This document shows, in pieces, positions 1 through 10,693 of a stretch of DNA of 64,000 bases (its first letter is position 1; each line of letters begins with the position of its first letter). Origin of the DNA: Linanthus parryae. Taxonomy: Eukaryota; Streptophyta; Magnoliopsida; Ericales; Polemoniaceae. The stretch spans positions 35,073,275 to 35,137,274 of the forward strand of contig JALGPY010000009.1 in the NCBI GenBank assembly GCA_023055425.1. The letters run 5' to 3'. The notes beneath the pieces were generated by a model. It searched no databases and was not told where the DNA came from. It worked only from the letters and a program-made list of their open reading frames with translations. Position numbers and translations under genes: made by a program.

Positions 1-1672
1 CTGTGTTCCATCAAAAATTGGTTATGAAAAAAATCATATGAGGTATGGACTAGGAAGTGTCCTAGTATGTCATTCATAAAGATTTGGAGCAGTGAAGTTT
101 ATGTAAAGCATTTACAGTGAGATAAACTTGAACCCAAGTCGACCAAATGTGTTTTGTGGGATATCCTGAAAGGGATATTATTTCTACAATCCGATCGACA
201 ACAAAGGATTTGTTGCTCGAACCGCTGTGTTTCTAGAAAGAGATTGTCTCTAAAGGAAATAGTTGGAGGATAGTAGAACTTGAAGTAGTTCAAGAACCAC
301 AACAGAACATTAATCCTTTGATAACATGGGCAGGATCACAAGGTTTTGTGGAGTAACCTGCTCAAGTGACACAAGAACCTCGTAGGCAAGGTAGGATATG
401 TCAAGGGGCTAAAGAAATAAGGATTTATCATAACCAGTGATGTATTTCTCATGGAGATGAGCCTACAACCTATGAGGTGGCCACGAGTGGGCCAGACTCT
501 CAGTAATGGCTTGGAGCCATAAAATACGAAATGGGATTCATGTATACCAACAAAGTATGGGCTTTGGTGGAACCACCTGAGAGGTTAAGACCCATAGGGT
601 GTGGGTTTTGATAAAACTATCATGGATGGTAATATGATTACTTTTAAGTGATGATTGGTGGGTAAATACTTCCTTTGAGTTCATAGTATGGACTATGACG
701 AAATATGTTCCCCAGTTGCGATGCTTAAATCCATTCGCATCTTGCTTGCAGCAATCGTTTTACATATTGATCAAGATTCTTGGAGTTGGAATCTTCGATT
801 AATGATGAAATCAAATAGTTTGATTTCATCAAAAATGAAGATAAAACTTGTGTTTACAAGAAGGTTAGTGGAAGCACCATTATATTTCTGTTCTTGTATG
901 TGTTTTACATACAGTTCCTTGGAAATGATGTCCCTACTCTGCAATCTGTTAAAGATTTTCTTAATATATCTCCATATATAAATATATATGGAGATATATT
1001 AAGAAAGTTTTTTGGCTTAAGTCAAAGTACATTCATAGAAAATGGTGTTGAAACGGTTCAACATGCAAGAATATAGATTCTTACTTATGCCGCATGGAAT
1101 TAGTAATTCGAAGGCTGATTGTCCTTCCAATTAGATTGAGAAATGATCGTATGAATAAGATTCACAGGATACGCCATGATATGTACTAGGACAAATATGT
1201 CATATGGGCATGACATGAAGGTACCAGTCATATCCGGATGAAAGTCATTGGATAATTGTCTAGAACATCCTTATGTACTTCAGAAGAACTAAGGATGAGT
1301 TCTCGACATATGGAGGATATGAAGGATTCAATGTAAAGGGTTACACTGATGCGAACTTCTAATCCAACAAATATTATTCCAGATCATAGTCAAGTTGTGA
1401 TTTTTGCCTTAGTGGAGGGACTGTGAGCTGGAAAGGTATCAGGCAAGATTCAGTTGCCGATTCTATCACAGAGGACTGAGTGTATTGTTGCATAAGATGC
1501 ATATACTCAGAATATTCAATCTCATTCGATTGTCGATAGAGGATCTGTGAATATATGCAGAGTACAAGAATATGTCTATGTTACTGAACCCCTTGCGCAG
1601 CGAAAGAGTGAAGGCCGCGCTAGATCAATAGGCATATGATGCACCAGATTGACTCTAGTGCAAGTGTGAGAT
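1..1672 (+). pseudogene. Decayed Copia pol (integrase end to RNase H), 3' part only
   Basis: Remnant of a Copia retrotransposon polyprotein that would have supplied integrase, reverse transcriptase and RNase H. The DNA runs parallel to the better preserved copy near the right edge: 1-110 resembles 62746-62860 (end of integrase), 470-600 resembles 63225-63360 (start of reverse transcriptase, with the readable stretch MYTNKVWALVEPPE), and 1000-1060 resembles 63945-64000. The frame is broken by many stops and shifts. Around 780 there is an internal deletion, because sequence coding for the middle of the polymerase is missing between the two flanking matches. No open frame longer than about 100 codons survives, so no protein is expected. 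The 3' LTR starts directly after it. The upstream half lies outside the window. Confidence 0.85.
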
Positions 1673-3125
1673 TGTTGGAATTGTTCCCTAGAGGCAATAC
1701 ATTTATCGTGACATTTATGTGGAGTTACTATTCATTGTGTTATTGATATGGAGATATGTTAACACGAATGAAGTCCCTGGAATATAAATGTTATATTCTT
1801 AAATATCCCTAATTGAGTACTACAGTTAATTAGGACGACTGTATTGCATCGCGACTAGTATGTTGGTAGATTGATATGGAGATATCAAGTCTAACACATG
1901 GGTACGCAGTAGGAGTAATGGCGTACTGTATTGAACCACCATGAGAAGGCTACAAGGGAATTATGTGAATATCACAAGCGCTTCTCATAGTGACAATGGT
2001 GTTGTGATACTTCGACTTGAGGTCACTAGATACTCTAGTTGTGAATTGTCATGTTTTGATATCGTCAAACGTTACATTGTAACAAGGTAACTATAAGAGT
2101 GATAATCGGACATGATATGAAGCAAGCTAAGAGATGTTAGTGATGTAGATAGGATTTTTCCCTCCCACATAATGGGAGTAAATATCCACGACCACTCGAT
2201 GAGTGAGACTTAGGGGAACGCATGGCCATGCTCAAAGAAATCAATATGAGATATTGATGTTATTTGTTTATTTAAGTCTACTCACAAATTGAGAAACTAT
2301 GGATTGGATATACAAGTGTGACATTCCATGTCTTGTGTCCAATCCGGATAGATGAGACAAAGGGACTATACAACACGGTAACATTGGTCACAGAGGTTTG
2401 TCATATCACTGGCTATTCATATAAGTTGGGTAGCATTGATGTGTTGATAGACACCGCTCAATGTTTGTAATTGTTACTGCCAACGTAATAGGAACTTGTA
2501 TGATCACACACCAAAGGATTAGACTGGATGTAAAGTTAAGTAGTTGGACTAACTAACAGTTAAAGGAATCATGGATCAAAGTCCAACAACATGCATATTA
2601 AATTGGATTAAATAGCAAACTGGACTAAAACTAAAGTTAATTCAAATTGTTAGATTGACTATTAGTGGGGCAGTTTTATAATTAATAAAGAATTATTAAT
2701 TATAAAATAATAAGTCCAGCCTTAATTTCATAATGATGAAAATTAGAGCAAGAAAGAGAGCACAAGAGGAGGCCAAACACCCCTAGACCCGACGGCCTGA
2801 GAGGTGCAACCCCCCCCCCCCCCCCGCCATCCGCCTCTTCCTCCATTGTTGCTTCAAACTTGATTGGATCAAGCTGCTTTTATGATTCCTCCTTCTACAC
2901 TGCTAGCACAAACAGTAGAGGGAGTTTTAATTGGAGATCCTACGGTGTGGACTTCTGCAGATGCGTTGACACTATTTCTACGCAAAGTGTCCGTCCCTGT
3001 CACGATGACTGAGGTAATCTTTTCTCCTTCTTCATATTATGATGCTTCACCTACGATTCATGGAGGGTTTTGAGAAGAATAGTTTTATTGTATTTCCGCT
3101 GCGTAACATGCATCAAAACCCTACA
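1673..3125 (+). repeat. 3' LTR of the decayed Copia element
   Basis: Starts TGTTGGAATTG after a purine-rich stretch (caagtgtgaga) that fits a polypurine tract, and ends AAAACCCTACA, so it has TG...CA ends. It matches the LTR at 55003-56391 along its length: the starts share the motif CCTAGAGGCAAT, and shared middle blocks include tagattgatatggagatatc and 'cctcccacataatggg'. It is 1453 bp against 1389 bp for the other copy. The two are clearly diverged, so they belong to different insertions of one family. A run of 16 C lies at 2810-2825. The 5' LTR is outside the window, so no TSD can be tested; the bases after the end are gagac. Confidence 0.85.
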
Positions 3126-3157
3126 GAGACTTTGCAGATTGATCAATATCTTAAAAA

Positions 3158-4568
3158 TTAGTTTTAGGGTAATAGACATTTCCACCCTCAAATTATCTAA
3201 AATACATTTTTCCCCATGATTTATTGATAACTACATTTTGGTCCTGTGTCAGAGTTAAAAATTAACACCACGCTAACGGAGGCGAATAAAGACAAAATTA
3301 CCCATAAAATTTGACGAAATTACCCCACTATAAAGGTCATTTCCACCTCACTTCCTAACCTTAACACCCCTATCTCTGCATCTCTCTCTTCGATCTCCTC
3401 TCTTCTCTCGCGATCTTCTCTCTGGCTCTCTCTCTCCCTCTCACTCTGCACTATACGCAGTGACCTCCGTCGCCATGTCTTGCACTGCCAAATTTCAAAC
3501 TCGTCGACCTTCTCGCCGTCAAGGGTTCCGTCTTCCCTCCTCCGCAAATCCTCTGTCTCCTCGTCACTGGAAAATACCATATCCATCTCCCCTTCCTCCT
3601 CCTCCCTCTCCTCTTCACCTTCTTCTCCTTCGCCCTTGAGGAACAGACACATGATGCTGAATATCCCCTTCTCCGCTGTCGGATATGGGTTCAAATTGAG
3701 GTTTTTGAAGCTCTGATATGGGTTCAAATCGCTTCGCCAAAACCCATCGCCCCCTCTCGCTTCGTCCCTCTCTCTGTCTTCCTCTCTTTCTCTTTTTCTA
3801 GTTCCTTTCTTCTTGTCCTGAGTTGCTCCTTCTCTTCCTCTCTTCGAATGTGTTATTTCTTGATTATGCGGCCATGGCTACTATTGGTGGTGGCGGTACA
3901 GGTGATTTGTTAATTGGTGGTTGTAATAAAGCTTTCAGGTGGGTTTCAGGTTTGGTCTGAGATTGGGTGAGGTGGTGTACTGGTGGGTTTTTGAGCTCTG
4001 GTTTGTGTGGAGTTTTGGTCATTTTTTAATGGTGGTTGATTAGGTAATGGATTTATTTTGGTAGTATGCCGGTGTTAGGGAGGTAGTTTTAGGTGTTGGA
4101 TGTTGTTTATGGTGATGGTTATGTTGGTTGTTTGGTGGTGAATTCATGGTTTGTGGAGTTGGTGTCGCTGTTGTGATGTAGGAGGGAATATGCAAGTGGT
4201 TGGGTTTAACAGAGGTGGTGATGGTGACTGTTAGTTTGAATTTGGGTGGTTTGTAGAGTTGTAATGGTGATTGTCAGTTTGTATTTGGTGTTGTCGGTGG
4301 TGGTGGTGTTGGTGGTGGTGGTGGTGGTGGGAATTTGGTTGTAGTGTAGGTGGTGCCCAAGAACACCGAACATCAAGAACATGAAGAATTCAATAATAAA
4401 AAAAATATATTATTTGTCCACAATTTATATGGATTGTAATAGAAGGGTGGTATCTGTCCACCCTCCATCTATTGACAGAGAAAAAAATGAATTTATCAAT
4501 AAATCAGGGCACAAAATGTATTTAATCGATAATCGGAGGGTGGAAAATGTTATTTACCCTTAGTTTTA
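3158..4568. mobile_element. Mutator-like (MULE) non-autonomous element with 9-bp TSD
   Basis: The element proper is 3167-4559 (1393 bp). It is flanked by perfect 9-bp direct repeats TTAGTTTTA at 3158-3166 and 4560-4568, the size typical of Mutator transposition. Its ends are inverted repeats of about 90 bp: the left end GGGTAATAGACATTTCCACC matches the complement of the right end (GGGTAAATAACATTTTCCACC with small changes). Shared inner blocks such as 'tgatttattgata' follow. No transposase frame is present. The inside looks like borrowed gene sequence: a CT-rich stretch at 3370-3440 like a plant 5' UTR, a GC-richer block at 3460-3720 open on both strands, then a GT-rich part. This would fit a Pack-MULE, but the source gene is not recognised. 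A GGT-repeat run lies at 4296-4331. Confidence 0.85.
4296..4331 (+). repeat. (GGT)n microsatellite
   Basis: Imperfect GGT trinucleotide run (ggtggtggt, interrupted once by gtt) inside the Mutator-like element. Confidence 0.8.
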
Positions 4569-4730
4569 ATGTGTGCTAATGTGTTGCAGCATGTAACTAC
4601 ATGGCACATGCTAATAATGTGTGCTAGCACGTTTGATAGCATCATAGCCTGTTCATCAGGTCTTGGGTTGGGTTCCATATCCCTCAATGGCAACAGTACT
4701 CTTAATATAGTCTTAACTTCTAATCTTATA

Positions 4731-4832
4731 TTTTTTTTTTCTGTGAGAAATTATTTGTCGTCAATCGGATTTGAATCGGGACCTCTTGCAAGGGCTTCCA
4801 ACGCTCTACCACTTGAGCTACCACCCTAGCTG
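4731..4832 (-). mobile_element. tRNA-derived SINE, family 1, copy 1
   Basis: Read on the minus strand from 4832, it begins GCAGCTAGGGTGGTAGC. It contains a box-A-like stretch (TAGCTCAAGTGGTAGAGC) and a box-B-like stretch (GGTCCCGATTCAAATCC), the internal RNA polymerase III promoter of tRNA genes. It then runs to an A-rich tail, seen as ten T at 4731-4740. It lacks the stems of a functional tRNA gene. The head is nearly the same as at 41021 (plus) and 52941-53044 (minus), which defines a family. No clear TSD was found for this copy. Confidence 0.7.
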
Positions 4833-5093
4833 CAACTTTTATTCGTAACTTCTAAGATGAAAAGAGGGTGATATTTAAATTTTGTTTAATCTATTATATC
4901 AATAATTTTCAAATTCAGCTCATACAAACGGATTTTGATTTTTCAATTCAACTAGACTTTCCACTCGAATTATTTTTTTTCAATTTTTCAGATTCCATTT
5001 GATAAACCCATTCAGACGTAAAATCAACTTGAAGTAGATAAAAAGGTCTACATAAAAAAATCACTAAATGAATTAATCTGTATTACTTCAACA
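4833..5093. other. AT-rich intergenic, nothing recognised
   Basis: AT-rich spacer between a SINE and a MITE. No open frame, repeat or RNA gene is recognised. Confidence 0.5.
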
Positions 5094-5095
5094 TA

Positions 5096-5353
5096 CCACT
5101 CTGTCCCAACTCTTTCTTCCCAATTTGACTTTTGTCATTATTCACTAGGTCACTTTGACCCGGTGATTTGAATAGCAAACCGATGTAACTTTTTGATAAT
5201 TTTTTTATGGTGTTGTAGAGTAAAAGTTGCTCTATAATTTGGTCAAAAAATTATCAAAAAGTCGTATTATTTTACTATCCAAATAACCCGGTCAAAATGA
5301 CCCAGATACGAGTCAAAAAAGTCAGATGAGAAGAAAGAGCTGGGACGGACTGG
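5096..5353. mobile_element. Stowaway-type MITE, copy 1 (258 bp)
   Basis: Flanked by TA on both sides (5094-5095 and 5354-5355). Terminal inverted repeats are CCACTCTGTCCCAACTC at the left and the complement of GAGCTGGGACGGACTGG at the right, a variant of the Stowaway CTCCCTCCGTCC end. The centre folds back on itself (tttttgataatttttt against aaaaaattatcaaaaa). It has no coding capacity; movement would depend on a Tc1/mariner-type transposase elsewhere. It is the same length as the copies at 38642-38899 and 42935-43192. Confidence 0.85.
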
Positions 5354-5355
5354 TA

Positions 5356-5924
5356 TTGCCTAACCTTTATTACTATTACGAAAGAGAACAATAAGGAAAC
5401 TCCATTCATCAGAATGGTTTATGAAGGCTATACTGGAGAAGACACGATAGGCAATGGCATGCCTGACTTGTAACTAATTTAGTAAAACTATTGGCATCTG
5501 TTCTCTTGTCAACCATGAACTACTCCACTCTAGCTAGCTAATTTCTTCTAAAGCAATGACATGTAATGTGAGATTTGTTGGGTATTAAGTTTTGTGGTCA
5601 TAATAGAGAGAGGCCTTAATTAGCGAAATTAGGCATGCTTGGACTTGCTTAATCAAGGCCACAAATTGCAAGTTAGGACATGTGTGAGAGTTGAGACAGA
5701 ACCCTAATTGAACTCCTTTATTCCGGCTAGCTAACCCTAAACTCAACCTTGTCCATTAACAATTCATCCAACAAAATCCTTTGGCATCCTAACTTCATGC
5801 CCACTTTCCGACAAGGCAGATCTTGATCAGAGGATTAGTGGTTGTCATTACTTACCAGAACTTGGGAATTGGGATGTATATTTATAATTATTTTGAAATG
5901 AAATATTAGCCACATATTGTCATA
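5356..5924. other. Intergenic, nothing recognised
   Basis: About 570 bp of AT-rich sequence. I see no gene, tandem repeat or element ends. Confidence 0.5.
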
Positions 5925-6052
5925 ACTATAATAACTATATTTTTTTTTCCTAGAATTAAATCATATAGCCCGGCTTGAACCCGGAACCTCATGCAGTAGC
6001 TTCAAACGTTCTAACACTGACCTAGCAACCATTTGCACTATAATAACTATAT
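5925..6052 (-). mobile_element. tRNA-derived SINE with 16-bp TSD
   Basis: The insert is 5941-6036. It is flanked by perfect 16-bp direct repeats ACTATAATAACTATAT (5925-5940 and 6037-6052), as left by LINE-assisted retroposition. On the minus strand it reads from a tRNA-like head (GGTTGCTAGGTCAGTG, degenerate box A) through a good box B (GGTTCCGGGTTCAAGCC) to an A-rich tail, seen as eight T at 5941-5948. It is diverged from, but the same length and layout as, the family at 4731, 41021 and 52941. Confidence 0.85.
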
Positions 6053-6859
6053 GATAACTCGTGCTTTTAGAACATTGCCAAACTAATATTTTCAAAAAAT
6101 GAAGAAATATTCTTGTATAAGTTCATTGCAAATATTCTCCTTGTTTTTAAAACATTGCAAATATTCTCCTTGTTTTAAAATTTTGTAAGAGTTCTGACAT
6201 TTGAATTACACTACATTGCCATTTTCCATTATCAAGCTTAAATTCTTTTGTTTGAGAAAATTATTAATCTTAATGTTACAAAGCAGAATGACATAGGTAG
6301 TTAAAAAATTATTTAATTATTGTTTGCTCCAAGAGTAAATATGATGTGGTGCTCTAATCAATACATCACAGGACATGTCCGGAACATTTAAAAAATTAAT
6401 TCTTTTTTTTTTGTCTGTCACTCATTATTTTTCTTCATGACATTTGTGGGGAGCAAATTTTGTAGGAACACTCTAAGATAGTGGCGCCGGGTCCAAACTC
6501 CCGTAACTGTCCACTACCAATTATTTGGTCTCCACTTATTTTTCAAAATATTTATTAAATAGGGAATCCATCTAATAACCTAAATTCATTTCACTCAAAG
6601 GTTATAAAGACATTTCAACTCAAATAATGGTATTTTGTTATATAGATAATTATTATCAATTATTATTATATGACAAATCGTAATGTGGTTTGAGCCATTG
6701 AACATAGCTGGTCGACTGAGATTGCTTGTTCAATCGGACACCGTCATTCAGTACAGAATCTGTGAGTTTTGCAGATTTATCATAGGCCTTGTTTGGTAGA
6801 GCGAATTGGGCAGCTATGGAAGATTAAAAAGTCTCGCATCACCTTAATCCATTTAAAAG
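6053..6859. other. Intergenic, nothing recognised
   Basis: About 800 bp, AT-rich, with T runs near 6405. No gene or element ends could be defined. Confidence 0.5.
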
Positions 6860-7092
6860 TTCGTCACAATTGAGCATTCGTCTAGAAACCGTGAGTTCGA
6901 ATTTTTAGGTAACTCAATGGTTGTCTATTACATTCTCAATTGCGAGTATGTCAATCCAAATTTTTTCATGTTAATTTATTTCTCTGGTGTAATTTGTTGA
7001 CTATTGCACTAGAGAGGAAGTTTACCCAGAACACATTCCAAGAGTAACGGCTATGTATTCCTGCGTCATCAAGAAAAAAATTCGTCACAATT
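6860..7092 (+). mobile_element. SINE, second family, with 12-bp TSD
   Basis: The insert 6872-7080 (209 bp) lies between perfect 12-bp repeats TTCGTCACAATT (6860-6871 and 7081-7092). A box-B-like motif (GTGAGTTCGAATTTT) lies about 40 bp from the start. The insert ends in a short A-rich tail (aagaaaaaaa). The box A region is short or missing, so the copy may be truncated at its 5' end. Sequence and length differ from the other SINE family in this window. Confidence 0.75.
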
Positions 7093-7239
7093 AACTGTCA
7101 CATTCTTTGAAACCTAGTAGCGTATTAGAGAAATTTGAAACTGGATTAACGAATAACGACTAGAGTGTACAGAGAGTGGGTGATAAATAATTGATCCGAA
7201 AATAATTATAGAGACGTAAAATTGAGCATATTTTATACT

Positions 7240-7490
7240 TATCTCCATTACCTTTCTTTCTTCTTGGTTTGACTTTTAGACTCGTAATTGAGTCACTTTG
7301 ACCTGGTGATTTAGATAACAAGAGAATGTAATTTTTTGATAATTTTTGCATGGTATTGTAGAGAAAAAGTTTATTTACGACACCATGCAAAAGTTGTCAA
7401 AAAATTGAATCGTTTTATTATGAAAGTCACCGAGTCAATATAATTCAGTAAATAGTAACAGAAAGTAAGAGAGAGGGAACAGACGAAGTA
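7240..7490. mobile_element. Stowaway-type MITE, diverged copy 2
   Basis: Shares inner blocks with the Stowaway family: 'gagtcactttgacc' and 'gtgattta' in the left half, 'ttttttgataattttt' at the fold, and 'gtcaccgagtcaa' on the right. The termini are degraded (left ttacctttctttc, right acagacgaagta). Boundaries are therefore approximate and no TA pair is certain. Confidence 0.6.
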
Positions 7491-7516
7491 TATTAAAAAA
7501 AGTAAAAAAAAAAATA

Positions 7517-7752
7517 CTCCCTCAGTCCTATTTTTATTGTCCTATTTGACTTTTAAGATTACTTTGACTAATAAATCGAATAGCAAAACCAAGTTAAAAC
7601 TTGTCAAACTCTTCATAATGTTGTAGACGTAAAAATCTCTACAATATTGTAAAAAACTAATAAGTTCTTGTATTATTTTTCTGTTCGATTTAACTAGTCA
7701 AAGTGGCTTGAGAAGTCAAATAGGACAATTAAAATTAATGAGACGGAGAGAG
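7517..7752. mobile_element. Stowaway MITE, copy 3 (236 bp, TA duplication)
   Basis: Begins CTCCCTCAGTCC after TA (7515-7516) and ends GGAGAGAG before TA (7753-7754). The arms are complementary for about 40 bp (for example TCCTATTTGACTTTT on the left and AAGTCAAATAGGA on the right, matching in reverse complement). The end is the classic Stowaway type, unlike the CCACT variant of copy 1. No coding sequence. Confidence 0.85.
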
Positions 7753-7754
7753 TA

Positions 7755-8547
7755 CTAAAAACTACTGCAGAATTGAAAAGCAGATCCCAAACATGTACAG
7801 ACAGAAGTACTCAACCTCCATACTTGCCCCGAATAATGTAATGAGACCATGTGATGCTAGTTGTTGGATCCACAGTAGCTTCCAGCTAATCGGGAAAGCT
7901 TTCCATAATCACGTAGAAAAGCCCTTTGAAGCAATCTAAACCCCATCCAACTTTCCAGATACTACTACAAGCCAAACACTACCTACTTTCTATTTTTAAC
8001 ACAATTACATCAAAACACGCATAACACCCTACCGTGAACCAATCAGAATTCAGAGAAAAATGAAAATACTGTCGCAGAGGAAGAGTTGACTAAACAAAGA
8101 TAAGTCCTTCAATATACAAATAAATAAAATTAAAAAAATTATGCAAGCTTAAACTGAAGAAAGAAGATATCCAATGATTGATGAAATTACTTAACTTAAG
8201 CACTCTTTTGATAGGTTTTTTGATAGGTTTTGGCACTAGGGCGGATAGAGTTTAGCTCAGTAGTACAGTATTTGTGACCTGTGAAATTTGGATTTTGAAC
8301 CCCATAGGCCCATATACATGATGTAATTAAACTAAAAAGAAAGAAGAATTAGATCTTTCACAAAACAATAGTGCTTACGAAGAATTCGTTACTTAAACTC
8401 ATCGAAGCTCAAGCTAGGAATTATACAGAAAACGTTATAGTTCATAAATTATTTCAACTTAAAAATGAAAACTAATTAATTGCTATGACTATACTATTTG
8501 TTCCTGCAAGATAAAAATACTAGTAGTACTACAACAAACAACACTCG
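7755..8547. other. 3' flank of the CONSTANS-like gene; possible SINE relic at 8243-8320
   Basis: No coding sequence seen. At about 8243-8320 (plus strand) a stretch with TAGCTCAGTAGTACAG (box-A-like) and TTTGGATTTTGAACCCC (box-B-like) suggests an old tRNA-derived SINE. There is no clear tail or TSD. The part nearest 8548 must include the 3' UTR of the minus-strand gene, but no definite poly(A) signal could be chosen among several AT-rich candidates. Confidence 0.45.
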
Positions 8548-9988
8548 TTAGCAGAAGGAAGGAACGACGCCGTACGGAGCTGCATCCGCCATGAAACCGC
8601 CGCCGCCGGAGATGAACATCCGGTCGGACGACACGTCGGCTTCAGCGGCGTCGGTCCGCTTCGCGAACCGGCCCTTGATTCTGGGCCGGGTCTCGGCGTA
8701 GGCCTTCCTTGATGCGTACCGGATCGTCTTCTCGAACTTCCGGTTCTTCCTCTTCTCTTTGTATCTCATCACTCGTGCTTGCCTGTCCGACGCCGTAGCC
8801 GCCGGAGGGAACGCCGGCCCGGCGAGTTCGGCTGTCGTGTTGATGTTGTTGTTGTTGGTATTTATGTTGAAGGAATACGACATCTCTGACATGGAACTCC
8901 CGTCCGGGACAATTCCGGCGTCGGACGACGACATCTGAAAAAATCAAAATTCGAATTATAGGAAAATGAATTGTGGGTATTGATTAATTCACGATTTCTA
9001 GATCTGGGTTTCTTATCACCTCTTTGTTTTCATTAGAACAATGCAAATTTTTTATAATTTTTTCAAAATTATTGAGAGTAAAAGTTGTTTTACAACACAG
9101 TGAAAAAAAAATCAAAAAATCGTATCGTAACCCAGATACGAGTCAAAAAGTCAAGATGTAAACAGAGAGCACGGACGGAGTGGTAGTTCTTACGCTATGG
9201 CTGAGAGATTGCGATGTGTAGCCGCTGTTGTTGTTGTTGCTGTGAAACGAATTGAGCTTCGAATTGGCGAAATCGATTTCGACGTATTTGTTATCGAGAG
9301 ATTGGAGTTGGTTCATGAATTGCTGCGTCACCGGTGGTTGCGAGAACGGTTTGGAATTATTCTGATCCGGTACGACGCTGTCGGCGCCGGAGTTGTGGAT
9401 CGAGATCGGGTACTCGAAGTCGAGAAACGGATCTGGCTCGGAGAAGAACATGTCAACAGATTTCATCTCCGGCGCGTCGACGGCGGCGAGTTTCGAGATC
9501 GGGTTAGGGAGGAGCCAAGAGGAAGTTTCGATCGGCTCCACCAGACCATGAGAGGTCTCGATTGAGACGGCGGCGGCGGCGGCGGCGGCGGCTTCATCGA
9601 CGCCGGAGACGAGAAACGAAGCGATGCCGGCGGACTTCACGACGGAGTCGGCGGTGTCGTAGAACGGAACCACCGGGACACGCTCGTGACGGCGGGAGAG
9701 AGGGTTGGCGGAGTGGATGTCGCGGTCGCACGTGACGCACAGCGACGCCGCGTCGGCCTTGCACGTGACGGTGGCGGGGGCTTGCTCACAGACCTCGCAC
9801 ATCCAAACACGGGCGTGGGTGGTGTTACCCAAGCCGTGAACCTTGGAGTCGCAGGCGATGCAGAGGAACGCCGAGTCGACTCGGCAGAAGAGCAACGCCG
9901 GCGAGGTCTTGCACGAGTCGCAGACCTTCGCCGCCATGGCCCAACCCGCCGTGAAACACTTGGCGCCGGCGCTCTCTTCAAACCCCAT
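8548..9988 (-). CDS. COL: CONSTANS-like B-box zinc-finger / CCT transcription factor, two exons
   Basis: Predicted nuclear transcriptional regulator of the CONSTANS-like family, group I (two B-boxes plus CCT), which acts in light and photoperiod responses. Exon 1 is 9988-9194 (265 codons). The intron is 9193-8935 (donor GTAAGA, acceptor TTTTTTCAG). Exon 2 is 8934-8548, and the phase-0 join gives 393 residues. B-box 1 uses C23, C26, C35, C43, C46, H51 and H58. B-box 2 uses C64, C67, C76, C84, C87, H92 and H101. An alanine run encoded by a GGC repeat lies near residue 135. The exon junction carries the family pattern SLSHS followed by GIVPDG. The CCT domain is near residues 315-358 (RQARVMRYKEKRKNRKFEKT). 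The C-terminus YGVVPSF fits the COP1-binding VP motif of this group. B-box 1 is two residues shorter between its histidines than usual. The start is the first in-frame ATG; M18 is an alternative. Confidence 0.9.
9045..9183. mobile_element. Truncated Stowaway-type MITE inside the COL intron
   Basis: The right end is intact: cggacggagtgg at 9172-9183 followed by TA. Upstream are the family blocks 'cccagatacgagtcaaaaag' and the fold 'ttttataattttttcaaaattatt'. The left half is missing, so the start is approximate. In gene orientation its terminal CCACTCCGTCC begins directly after the 10-nt donor segment GTAAGAACTA. Confidence 0.75.
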
Positions 9989-10248
9989 TTCTCTCTCTCC
10001 CTCTCTCTCGGAAGATTTTTTTCTCTCTACTTTTCTCGTTTTTTTCTTCTTTTTTTTCTCTCTCTCTATAGTTGTGTAGCTATGGGATTACAGGATTTGA
10101 TTTGGTTTTGCGGGTTCTTATTCCGATATCTGTTTGATGGGCTTAGGGGCGTAGTGAGTAGGACAGAGAAAATCTCACTAGCTGACGAGTTACGGGGGTA
10201 CACGTGGAGAGTTCTTGGCCAAGTAATTGATTTTGCTGATTTATCGTT
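9989..10248 (-). promoter_or_regulatory. 5' UTR and proximal promoter of the CONSTANS-like gene
   Basis: Directly upstream of the ATG the minus strand is strongly GA-rich (GAGAGAGAGGGAGAGAGAG from 9989, then A-rich with GAGA blocks to about 10075). This is common in plant 5' UTRs and a possible target of GAGA-binding (BBR/BPC) factors. A MITE starts at about 10249, so the element-free proximal promoter is only about 260 bp. No TATA box is certain. Confidence 0.5.
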
Positions 10249-10676
10249 GAGTGCATGTTTGGCATCCCTGTTTTTAATCAACTTTGATTAAAAACAGGGT
10301 TGTTTTTTTAAACGCATTTGTTATGCATGTTTTTCTGTCTGTTTAAAAACAAAAACATGCTGAAAAACAGCTGTTTAAAAAAACAGCAAATGTGGTGTTT
10401 TTTTGGTGTTTTTTTCATACTATTGGTGTTTAAAGACATTTCAATTATGATTAGATGCAATAAGTATCAAATATATGTCGGTATTGTACGTAAAAATGAT
10501 TTTCACGCAAATTAACATTGAAATTTGGTAATGTTGCCAAACGTGTTTTTGATTTTAAACACTGTTTTTAAACGGATATCAAACAGTTTTTTGATTCTGT
10601 TTTTAAACGTGTTTTTTCGTTACGTTTTTTTCCCACTGTTTTTCTTGTTTTTAAACGGATACCAAACATGCTCTGA
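10249..10676. mobile_element. MITE with GAGTGCATGTTTGG-type ends, upstream of COL
   Basis: Left end GAGTGCATGTTTGGCATCC is matched in reverse complement by the right end ggataccaaacatgctc. The interior is full of short inverted blocks of tttaaac, aaaaaca and tgttttt. No transposase. The TSD could not be settled, so the superfamily (hAT-like or PIF-like) is open. Confidence 0.7.
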
Positions 10677-10693
10677 GTTACATAATTGTTAAA

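Noticed and set aside
3320..3727. Glu/Arg-rich 135-codon frame on the minus strand of the Mutator-like element
   Set aside because: Low-complexity complement of a CT-rich stretch; no domain seen. Kept only as part of the possible captured sequence.
4731..4832. tRNA gene
   Set aside because: Box A and box B are present but cloverleaf stems are not, and an A-rich tail and repeated copies mark it as a SINE.
8642..8947. Second minus-strand frame of 101 codons overlapping CONSTANS-like exon 2
   Set aside because: Same strand, other frame; the CCT domain is in the 8934-8548 frame.
9197..10291. Plus-strand frames of up to 201 codons over exon 1 of the CONSTANS-like gene
   Set aside because: Shadows produced by GC-rich coding sequence; the minus strand carries the conserved B-boxes.
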